Assembly: GCF_000002425.4 (NCBI RefSeq)
Contig: NC_037269.1
Location: 10,343,477-10,407,476, forward strand
From: Physcomitrium patens
Lineage: Eukaryota; Streptophyta; Bryopsida; Funariales; Funariaceae
Direction of reading: 5' to 3'
Length of the DNA: 64,000 bases
Made by a program: the position numbers and the translations under genes
Part shown: positions 24,781 through 35,768 of the stretch, piece by piece
Numbering within the stretch: the first letter of the stretch is position 1
Layout: every line of letters begins with the position of its first letter
Notes under the pieces: model-generated
What the model saw: only the letters and a program-made list of their open reading frames with translations
Databases searched by the model: none
Told to the model about the DNA's origin: nothing

Positions 24781-25825
24781 TTGTTATAATATATGTTTGT
24801 ATAAGAATTTAATATAAGAGTTTTATTAATAATATTTTAAATTATTATGTAGAATTGAGTATTTTGATAGATTTGTGGAATTATTATTAAGATTAATATA
24901 CAAAGTTTAGATCTTATATTTTAGGGTTAAAATTAAGATAATTATAGTAAATATATTAAACCTTGATTTGATAAGATTTGAATTATGTAAACTAATGATG
25001 GATTTGGTATTTTTTAAACTATTACAAAAAGAATAAATCTTTTTTAGATAATATGGAATTCTACAAAATAAAAAAATAAATTACTATATAAAAATATTTA
25101 TTAAGAAGATTTGATAAATCACATCCAATAAAGGAACTTATAAAAGAAGATCTTTATAATTTTGCTTATAGATATATTTAATTTTTTTTACATATTATAT
25201 TTAGTAAAATCATAAAAAATAAAGATATTTTGAAGATAGAAATGGCTTATGTAGTAAGTTATTTAATCATTATATAACTTACATAAGAAAGATATTTTCA
25301 ACCACAAATTTTTTAAAATCAATAAGTGCATACTTGATATAACATCTCTTAGCAAATATATTGATAAAAGACATATTTTATCAAAAATAAAATTGAAATA
25401 GAATATAAAGAGATTCTTTATAATTTCACTATATTATATAACATCAAGTATGTGCACCTTTCAATTAAAAATCTATAGTTTTGTTGCTAAGGCAATTTCA
25501 AATTTTAATCTAAACAATGAAGAAGTTACACACATTAAAACATTTACTTGGATAATCATCCAAAGGCTTTACAAGGATTTTTTTAAGTTGCTGAAGAAGT
25601 AGCAACAAAAATTGGTAATGTATTATGTTATAAGAATGATAATAAAAAATTATACACTTTAGATTTTAAAATAGACAAAAAAGCAATATAATATCACTCA
25701 CTTCATTATTATAAAGAAAAAAAATCATTAGAATTGAGTATTATAGTATGTATATATCTATATATATAGTTTGACAATAGATCACAAGATTAAAGAACTC
25801 TTAATACTAAAAGTATACAATTATG

Positions 25826-25856
<31 letters not shown>

Positions 25857-26475
25857 TTTACATATATACAAGTACAAAGCCTGTAGTTATAATTAGCTTC
25901 AAATAAGATCTACAGATACAACTAATAAAGGGAGATTTGACTTTAGAATGCAACAAGCTATTATTTTAATACAGCATGTATAACATACAAAAGAAGACAG
26001 TTTCTATGAAACTATAAACCAAAAGAGCAAAAATACTAATAATATAGAAATATATATTTTTCATCCAATCCATATATTTTTAGAAGTAACAAGCTTAAAA
26101 TTAAAAAACACAAATTTAGACAAATTATGGGACACGACCCTACTAAATTTCCACAAAAAGAATTGAACATTTATATTCTACAAGTTTTTCTCAAGTACAA
26201 AGACATCTACAATAAAATTGGAAGAAAGCCTTAAATGTTGAATTCCACTACTATAATATTTAAAGTTATGCCTTTTATATGTAAGAAGATTGTACAATGG
26301 GTTTTGCAAACACAAAAAGTACGTTTAAGTGAGAAAAATATATTTAGAACTAAAAGAGCCAGTAACAGAGATAACAACAGCAAAGACGTGTATAATTCAT
26401 GTGAAACAAAATTTTAATATTTCATTAAAAAAGAAAATAAATTTACAATAATTATTAGGACGAGTAGGCAATAAA

Positions 26476-26528
<53 letters not shown>

Positions 26529-27160
26529 GAAATAAGGCTAATTTTATTTCAAGTAAAGCTATGTAGATAATATAAATTTTTAGGTATAGTCTTTAGTTAA
26601 AATGATTTAAGAAAAGAAAAAAAAATCAAATTGTGGTTGTAAAAATAAATTCAAAATATAAATAATCTGTTGGTGGTACTTATACACAATATAAAAGGAT
26701 CACATCATGTACACCACAGACAATTTATTAAAACGAATTAGAAAACATTGTCTTGACTCAGAGAGGATCATCAATTAGTTTTAGTTATAGATTAAGAGGC
26801 ATTATAAATACAAAATAAAATTGGTTCTACTAAATACATCAATAAAAAAGTTTTTTTTTCACTATATTTATTTAACATTAAGAATATAGATTTCATATTA
26901 TTGAAATATAATGGAGGTATTCAACCATCAATATTGAAGTCACATGAAAGCCATTCAGTATATAAACTTGTTCTAATATCATAGAAATAATAAAAAGTAA
27001 TGCAACTTTTTAAATAAAATATAGATAAATCTTATATATACTATGAAATTTCATAAATTTATTTTCTACTTTATCTATAAGACTTTGAGAACAAGCTAAG
27101 ACAATGCTCAATATTTACCTATAATCTTTTCTCCATAAAAATGTGTAAATTTTAAAAATT

Positions 27161-27198
<38 letters not shown>

Positions 27199-27766
27199 TT
27201 AATTAAGATAAAATTCTTTTTATTAATATTTTTGTGCAATACCAATTTTTTAAAATTAGAATATTATTACATAAAATTATATAGGTCTTAATGTTTCTAA
27301 ATTTATTTTTAAATTGAAAAAAATCTTTATCTTAACATCAACTTTAATTAGATTTTTATACTATTTATATACAAATTATGTGAAAAATAAGAAAAAAATT
27401 TATTTATAATTATTAGCATGGAATACTTCATGTTTATATTTATACATATATATATTTATTTATTTATAAACTATAAAATATATTAATATTCTAAATATAG
27501 AAAGTTCCAGCAAAAATATATTTCTATTCTGACCTATCACAAGTTCTTGATAAAATTTGGGAGAATAATTAAACAACATTATTGTATAGAATTCTTAAAA
27601 GAAAAACCAAGACTTTGATTGAATATATTAAAATTTTGTACTTTTTAGCAATGTTTAAGAAAAGTGTTAATTCAAAGCTAAACATCTAAGCATCTCATTA
27701 AATAGAATTTTTTGGATTATTGGTAGGAACTAGAATACGTCAAAAGCTATAAAAATAAATCTTTTT

Positions 27767-27803
<37 letters not shown>

Positions 27804-28480
27804 TAAGAAAAGATAAATTCACTTTAATTTTTTTGAAATACTAATAAACTATAAAGCAAAAATTGTGCATATTTAGAACTACTATACACACATAATAAGG
27901 CATTTTTTTAGCAAAATATATATTTAATATTGATTTGAAGATAAAGAAGATAATAATAATATATTTAAAATATATTTTTTTAATTTCAAGGATATTAAAT
28001 TTTATCCTTTGATATGTTAATTGAATAAAAGTAGAGAATTATTTATTTGTACAATAAAACTTATTAGAAAATTATTTAACTAGTAGAATATAAAAAATAA
28101 TAATAATAAGCTTTTATTTTAAGTTTTTAGTTGTTCTTAACATTTATATATTCAAACATATTTATATTCTTTTTAGTTGAATTGATGGTTTAAAATACAA
28201 GCCAAGAATAGAATAGAAATAAGTATATAAAAAGCTTAGGCAAAGCATAAAATTAAGTATCTATATTATTTTTATTATTAAAAAATTATAAAAATAATTT
28301 TGCATAAATTTTAAAATTACAAATATTTTAAGAGAATTTAGAATATATTCACAGTTTGTAAATTTAATATAATATAGATTATTTGTATTTAGTTTGACGT
28401 TTAATAAAATTAAAATACATAATTTTTTATTAGAATTTGTATTAAGAAATATAAAAGATATAGTATTATATTTAAATTTA

Positions 28481-28533
<53 letters not shown>

Positions 28534-30411
28534 AAATTTAATGCAAAGTCATCACACTTTCTATTTTTTAGTTGGTAAATATTAAAGTTGCATTTACTAT
28601 TGGTAATATATAAAAGCTATAGAATATTTTAAATACTTTTTTTCAAAATAATTCACAAATTAAATTTAAAATAATATTTAATTAATTCATGAGTTGATTA
28701 TATAGGCTATTTTTTAAAAATTGAATTGTAGAAATATTTGCATCTATATTTTCAATAAGTCCATGAAAATTATCTTTTTGTTTTACTTTTTTATATAAAA
28801 TAGAGTAATAGTTATTAATATTAAATATAATATATTTTATCATATATATTTTAAATTATTTAAAATATTTTTTATTCTAAATTTAAAATTTATTTAATTA
28901 TCTTAATATTCAAGCAACATATATTTTTTAAATTTAAACGTTTGTACAAATTAACATCATTTTTTTCAAGTATTATTATTTTAAGTTTTAATTATAATAA
29001 TTTTTACACTTTGTTATATATTTTGAAAAGGAATTCAAATATATAAATATTAATATGTGTGAAATGATAATTTAAATATTAATTTATTTTGTAATTATAA
29101 ATTATAAATTTTTCGTTTTATTTCAAATTTCACTATTTAATTCAGTTCTTGTTTTTGCTAGCTTCCATAGTACATAGTATTTAAGTTTTTTATTTGAATA
29201 TTTTATCTTATCAATCTTATTGATTTATATATTTACGAACAATTGATGTTTTTAATTTTTAATTTTTTTGACTAAATCATTTTTTGTTAAATAAATAATT
29301 TATAGTGCATTACATAACATTCTCTATTTGATTTATTTTTCTACTACTAATTATAATATATTTTCAGTTTTAGATAGATTTATTTTATTTTATTTTTCAT
29401 TCAGAAATTATAATCTTTATATGAAATGTTTAGATTATTGAATAGGTACTCTTTCAAACTAATTTAGATTGTTGCCATAAACAATGACGATGTATTAGAT
29501 ATAGAAATAAAACAAAGAAATGCATCATAGACAATTGATTATAAACGTATTAAAAAAATGGTAAAATTTAAAGCTAATCCAAAAAAATTAAATTAAAATT
29601 TTAGATTACCATTAGAGGCCATGAAAATAATTTTATGGTACTCATATGTTGGCAAATATATCATAGCATGCAGTAATTAAAAATCAATTAGCATTATTGT
29701 GATCACACATAAAAATATGTTCAAATGCTATTATATTTATTGTCTTATGATACCTTTAACACTAGGTAAAAATCAGCAAAAAATCATGTGTAAAACTCTA
29801 ATTTGACAACTCTCCTTCTTTGCAGATATGTTTGGGAACCAAAACATTGTTCATTTTTAAATATTTATTTCATACATGTGCACCATGTTTATATCCTCAT
29901 AAAGTATTCACCACATATGGACATCTTCTTTATGAAGTACATGCACTGTCATAAAGGTGTTGAAATATATTCTCTAATGAATACGTACATACATACCTTT
30001 TGTTTCTCCCTTGAAATTGATGCTGGTTTCAATTAATAAGCACAGAAATATCTGACAGCCTTTAAATCAAAGATGAAGTGAATGTGTTTGTGTCCAACAT
30101 TAACAGTGGAATACACACAAAAGGTCGTTACCAATGAATATTAAGGCGCTAAAAAATATTATTATATTTCGAAATTATCACATGAATTAAAAAGTACCTA
30201 ATTTTTATTGGGTAATAAATATACATTATTTTGGAGCATGTTAATAAATTTTGTGTTTAAATTTTATCATTTGCGTATATGACTCATATAAACACCAGAT
30301 CTGGCTTATATCATTGTTCGTGTAATTAACTTTTTTAACTTTTTAATGTATGTATGTCAAATAATAACGTTGAATAGGAGTAGAATGCATTAGATGGATG
30401 ATATAATATAT

Positions 30412-30442
<31 letters not shown>

Positions 30443-32300
30443 AAATATGAACATTCATAATCTTCTTCTTTTTGCCACATATTGCAAGTACAACATCATT
30501 TTTGTTGCATAATTTAAATTTTGAATATTTGAAGAATTATCTCATGAGATATAGTACTACCTACATATTGTTTTTATTGTGAGATATTTCTTTAATAAAT
30601 AAATTTATTTTATTTTTATTTTATTTTGTAATACACTTTTACTTTCAAAATTGTACTTAATGTTACTCCTAAATTTAGACATTTTCCTCAATGATGATTT
30701 GTCAATCATCCATTTGATATTCTTTAAGTGCGAGCATTGTATATTATGACTTTTTTTTTCTATTTTAGTACTAATAATTACTCTTGAAACATTAGTTATT
30801 TGAATAAATGATAACTAATCTGAAAATAATTACTGAATTTTATGTTGTGATTAAAAAATAAAGTTTACATAAGCTGTATTGTTGTTCTGAACATAACTCC
30901 AAGTTAAATTTCAAAGTTATTTTTAAGACAATTTAAGTTGTCTCAACTATCGATGTAGAGATATAAATGAGCTTAATAAACACAAGAATTGTTGCTAATT
31001 TTTGTATCTGATATTAATCAACAACCACTCATTTCACAAATAAAACTCTACTTTGATTATGACATTGTTTTGAATCCATTTAAATGTAAACAATCTAAGA
31101 CAATATAATGCATAATATACAATAAGGTGAAATTTTTAACAAGAGAAAAAGTTAGTTGAATTGCCAACTGGCTTTCTAAAGTTGAGGATAATCTTGAAGA
31201 AAATGGAAAGAAGTAATAGAAAAACATTAAGAATCAATTCAGGTTAAATGAAATTAATTTATTGGCTATTGTTGAGGGTGTAAACAACTACAAAAGCAAT
31301 GTGGTTAAGAATCAAGTTAAAGATTAACAAGCTCCATCTCAAAACCAAGAGTTGAAATGAGCCAACCCCAATCAATGGTTTTACACTATGTATCTATATA
31401 TATATATATATATATATATAATCTCATTTTATAATGCACCGCTATTTTAGATAATCTTTGATTCTCTTCAGCAGAAAAGCCAAGAAAATCGAAATCGTTT
31501 TGAAATTTCAAGACATATATAATTTTTTCTGTTTTGATCATATAGATGGGTTTTTCTCAATTCAAATTTGCATTTTCTTCCAGATTATACTTGATCAGTT
31601 CAAACATTGAAAATAAGTAATTAAATTTATTATACATTATCCTTGCTCAATATGTGTGAGGTATTCATAAATTTTATTTGGTGAAACTCAATGTACTTGT
31701 TCTATAATTCAATTTACAAGGAATAATTTTTAGAAATTAATAGTTATTAAATATAACAATGTAGATTAGGAAAAAAAATGTTTCTTTCAGAAATCAACAA
31801 AACAACCTTTCTTTAAAAACGCAATAGAATGCAATAAGAATGAAAAAATGTTGTAAAGAGATTCGTTCATCCTTAGAATTGGAAAATCACAATAAGATTC
31901 TTACATCTCTTTGAAGAAACAAAAAAATCTTTTTCTATTGTTAACAACAGACAATAAAGCATGGGCAATAATATCTCACATTGGAGTAGATTAAATGTTA
32001 ATCGTTGCTGTTAAAAAATAATAAATAAAATGAAAAGTGAAAAGTCTAGTGATTGATTGCAAGCATAAGTAGTGTTGATCCAACTAAACCATACCAAATT
32101 TATTGCAACAATAGCTGTAGCAATGGTTTGTGTGAGTGTATGTTTTTTTAAGTGCCTCATTTGATTTGGTTCTCATTGCTGCCAAATTTGGATTGATTTC
32201 CATCATTTGGAACAAACCATGATTGCATTTTTAAAAAGTGATGCACTTGAGCCTTGATGGGGGCCTTATCCAGTACTTTTTTCTCTTAAATTCCAGACTA
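24781..32300. other. Very AT-rich DNA with many TA runs; no gene seen
   Basis: About 7.5 kb with extremely low GC. TA dinucleotide runs lie at about 25829-25856, 26476-26524, 27162-27195, 27770-27800, 28487-28531, 30409-30430 and 31395-31420. A small inverted repeat pairs about 25,325-25,340 with 25,440-25,455. No transposon protein, RNA gene or host exon could be recognised. It is probably old transposon sequence decayed by C-to-T change, but that is inference from composition. Confidence 0.6.
28487..28531. repeat. (TA)n microsatellite, one of the longest in the island
   Basis: Uninterrupted AT dinucleotides over about 45 bases. Similar runs recur through 25.8-31.4 kb. Confidence 0.9.
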
Positions 32301-33365
32301 ATTTTATCATAAAATAACAAAACATGTAGGAATATGAACAAAATGAAATTAAGATGAAGTTAGCAAACAATGTATTCTCTGCGTTTTTTCCTATGTAAAT
32401 TGAAGCTGTATTGTAAAGAATACACAATCACCATCCAATGTTTAATGTTATGATCGATCATCACAGAAACTCGCCAACAGTATAAAAAAGAAAACAAATA
32501 ACAGTAAGAAGAAGAAGAAGAAGAAGAAGAAAATGGTATTGTGATCATTTCCATAATCTCCTTTGACTCACACTTCGACCCACACTGCACACAATGATCA
32601 ACTTTTTTTGCTAAAAAGCAAGCTTCACCATTCTCCTTTGGATGGTCTTACAACCAAGGTTTTCATGGATTCACACCCCAAAACAACACTAAATCACAAC
32701 ACATGTAAGGAAATGGTTTTTCAAACAAAACCTAACCAAATCAGAGGATGACATGACTGCATAGGAATTGAAGGTGTAGGAAATGGAAGCAACAGCAGCG
32801 CAAAAGAAACCCATGGGGAATAGAAAATGCAGGCTCCGTGAATTTCACAACATTATAAGAAATGACCAAAAAAGCATTGTAGTAGTAGTATCATGGGTAT
32901 GGGATACCATAAGACGATACAACCAGGCGAGCTTGTGCCATGGCGGTGGTGCATTTCACAGCGAACGGTGAGGTGGAGATGGAGATGGTGTGTGTGTGTG
33001 TGTGTGTGTGTTGCGAGATCGCCATGTCGAGCAATGGTAGAATTGAACTGGGTCTGTTATCACCCTCGTCACAATGCATAAAGCAAGCAACGCCAGAGAT
33101 ATGCAAAACCACGAAGGGAAGGAGAGGAAGGAAGGACGAAGTGAGTGGAAAGTGGGCAAAAAGCAGCAGGAGCAGCAAGGGCAGCAGTAACATCGCCGAG
33201 ACAACGTATGCCAGGCTGCGGTGAATGCGAACATCAAGGCTGGGGGCCTTCATCGTTGCCTGCACAGCCTCCAGCGAGGGGGTGGATGCTTCGCTGGGTT
33301 GCTAAAGGATCTCTCGGCAGTCAGTGGCTGGTTGGCTGGATGGTGGTGGGTTGGTTGGTTGCCCG

Positions 33366-33408
33366 TTTGTTTGTTTGTTTGTTTGTTCGTTTGTTCGTTT
33401 GTTTGTTT
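33366..33408. repeat. (TTTG)n microsatellite
   Basis: Tandem TTTG/TTCG units. The Val/Cys/Leu/Phe-rich frames across it are artefacts of the repeat. Confidence 0.85.
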
Positions 33409-33552
33409 GTCCTTCATCAGCACTTGCTTGGTTCGTGAGAGTCGGGGCGGAACACAGAGCTGCTGTTGCTGCTGGAGCAAGAGCCGGGAGGAGTGCCTAC
33501 AAGCCAGAGAGCGCATTCAAACGTCCCCCACCAGCGGTCGCCAAGCTGCTGC

Positions 33553-33598
33553 ACCAGAGAAGCAGTATTAACAGTACCAGAGAAGCAGTATTAACAGC
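33553..33598 (+). repeat. Two tandem copies of a 23-base unit
   Basis: Two adjacent 23-base units beginning ACCAGAGAAGCAGTATTAAC and differing only at the last base, followed by the start of a third (ACCAGG). They lie about 680 bases upstream of the gene B start codon, in the probable promoter or leader. Confidence 0.85.
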
Positions 33599-34276
33599 AC
33601 CAGGCTCCGCCAGGCATTTAGTATCTTCTGTTGCAGAATTGATTGTTATTTCCTCCAGTGCAGCCCTGGCCGGGCCTACGAGGTAGGCAGGGCGGAGGGA
33701 GGGCCCCACTTAGGGCCTCATAAATGCTGCCATGGGTGATAAGTCGGAGGAGAAATCTGCTGTTTCGGTGGGATCACAATTTTGAAGCAGCCTGGATCAC
33801 ATTCAAGCGTGGTGGACAAAAGGATGTAAAGGGGTTTTTCGGAGCTGGGGACGGAAGGCGTCTCGGCTAGCTCGGAGCCCCGGCTAGGATAGTAAACCGA
33901 TCATTCAGCAGTACTCTGGTGTTAATGAGTGGGGAACAGCCTTGAAGCTCAAAACCCACTGACTTGCCCCTCGGTGTCGGTCACAGCAAGCCCTGCAGCT
34001 CGGCAATTCAAGCGGGGTTGTCACTAGACCTTTGCGGAGTCTCGTACTTGTGCTGCCGCTAGCGGATTCCGCACTCGGGCACCGTGCAGGTTTGCCGACC
34101 CCGAATCGTCCCTTGCCTTCCAGTGTTTCTGAGAGCTTGGTTTCCAGTTTATCTAAGAGTCTGGATCGTCGGTCTGAGCGTGTGAGTGTAGGTGAGGAAG
34201 TTCGTGGACCTCAGGTAGCTGTGGCGAGGTTTAGTAGTGCTGGGAGGCGAAACCAAGCCTGCGGGATGTGGTAGCG

Positions 34277-35768
34277 ATGGAGGTTGCTTGGAGAGGGTCA
34301 GAGCTGTGCGGTCCAGTGCTGGACATAAAGAGTAAGCGCGCATGGGGGGCAGATGCCCATAAATTGATGCAACTGATGATGGGCCAGATTCCGTCCGAGG
34401 ATACGAAGCCAGCAGCAGCCACGGAATCAAGTGTCACTCTGGATTTGTTTTGCAAGGCTGATCCATCTCCGCGCTGCGCAGTGCAATTGGGTATCGCCTG
34501 TAATACAACCTCCTCGCCGGGGTTTCTGGAACTTGACCCCAGTGAGGAACCCCTCCCTTCCGGCTGGGAGAAATGCCTGGACCTCAAGGTATAGCCCTCC
34601 TTCTCGAATTGTCCTCGCATCTCGAGGCTGTCCACGTGAAAGTGTCGGTAGCACTGAACCGCTCTCGCAACACAACTTAGTGGTTTGGCCATCATTCGGA
34701 ATATGCATTCGTCTAGTAGTTGGCAAGGTCATGAGAACGCTTTTTACATCTGGTTCTGACGATGATATGGTTCTGTGCTTGCAGACAGGCAAGCTCTACT
34801 ACGTGAACAAGAGCTCTGGTGTGAGCAGCTTGGACAATCCCCGGAAGCGATGCACTACCGACCTATCACTCGCCCATGAGTTTCTGGGCAGTAAGAAGTC
34901 CGAGACTCTCCAGCAAGAGAATTTGATAGCATCATCCTCTTCCTCGTCAGGAAATCCTCGCCAATGCAGCAGACAGAAGCAGCAGCAGCATTCCCAGCTC
35001 TCGTTGTTTGCTACGGGAAAGCAGCAGTGGAACTTGCAGCCTGACGATCGTCGTGGTCCTCTGAACTGCCGATACTCCCCGGAACCGGCGGAGGAGCCTG
35101 AATTCCACTTGGAACTGGACCTGAATTTGTCCACGGGGGGCGCGTCCTCTCCCTCGCGTCGTCCGGAGCAACAAACTGTGTGCACCATGGAGATGATCCA
35201 AAACGCACTCAAGAGAACAGAGTCGAAACCCAGTCTCATCAAGCGGGAGTTTCTGCCCACTCTGCAGCACAAGTACTCTTCCTTCACATCTGTCGTCTCC
35301 GCCCACTCTGGGTCGTCGGGTGCGTCTCCATCCACAAGCAGTTCCTCGTCTACTTCCCCATGGCTCGGTCACGGAGCAGCCCCTCTGGACGAGTCGCGGC
35401 AATCCTTCAAGTCATCCATCACAGGGTATGTTGCGCATCAACGTCTCCCTTGTGCTTGAAAATTCTCCAAAATTTTAATCGCTCGCATCGATCCCCACCC
35501 TCTTTAGCTGCGTTTTCACATGACTGATTGTTTTCTCCTGCTGAAACGTCTCAGATGTGAAGCTGAATGTGCGAAAGCTGAGAACGTCGCCGCCGGCTCT
35601 TGTGAGCTCGTAATGGCAGCTTGCACGCGGTGCCTCACGTACGTGATGCTGAGCAGAGGCGATGCAAGATGTCCCAGATGTGAGGCCGAGGTGCCAGTGA
35701 AGTTCGGCAGCGCTCCTGTTTCCAAGAGACAGAGAGTAGGGCCTTCCTACGATCCAGACAGAAGGTAG
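34277..35768 (+). CDS. CFL1-like: CFL1-like WW-domain protein, copy B (3 exons, 388 aa)
   Basis: Exons 34277-34588, 34785-35425 and 35555-35768, with introns of 196 and 129 bp, all GT-AG. The first ATG of the frame is used; Met34 or Met35 downstream are possible alternative starts, and the first 90 residues have no counterpart in copy A. Seen: a WW domain at about 93-125 (LPSGWEKCLDLK, then TGKLYYVNKSSG, ending DNPRK) with W97, Y109/Y110 and P123 but Leu120 in place of the second Trp; Gln- and Ser-rich linkers; LELDLNL at 213-219 (EAR-type LxLxL); VCTMEMIQNALKR at 236-248; and C341/C344/C357/C360 as CX2C-X12-CX2C. Domain order and intron 1 position match copy A, so the two are paralogues. A role as nuclear co-repressor or adaptor, as for CFL1 in angiosperms, is inferred. 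The loss of the second WW Trp makes classical proline-ligand binding doubtful. Confidence 0.85.

Larger units (their letters stand above)
32301..34276 (+). promoter_or_regulatory. Upstream region and probable leader of CFL1-like gene B
   Basis: GC content climbs from about 32.5 kb and is high from 33.1 kb to the start codon of gene B, mirroring the 1.1-kb GC-rich approach to gene A. It contains an AAG run (32508-32531), a TG run (about 32988-33012), a TTTG run (about 33366-33408) and two tandem 23-base repeats (33553-33598). Many short overlapping frames exist, but none has domain support. The promoter itself cannot be pinpointed. Confidence 0.4.

Noticed and set aside
25323-25455. Inverted repeat in the AT-rich island as a possible MITE
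   Set aside because: Arms are only about 15 bases with a bulge, no target duplication was found, and low complexity makes chance pairing likely.
32891-33265. 124-codon minus-strand frame with a Leu-rich, membrane-like stretch
   Set aside because: It overlaps a TG microsatellite and poly-triplet runs that create the Leu and His/Thr runs; no domain support.
33145-33686. Several overlapping frames of 90-120 codons before gene B
   Set aside because: They run through TTTG and GGC-rich repeats in different frames; most likely leader or promoter sequence.
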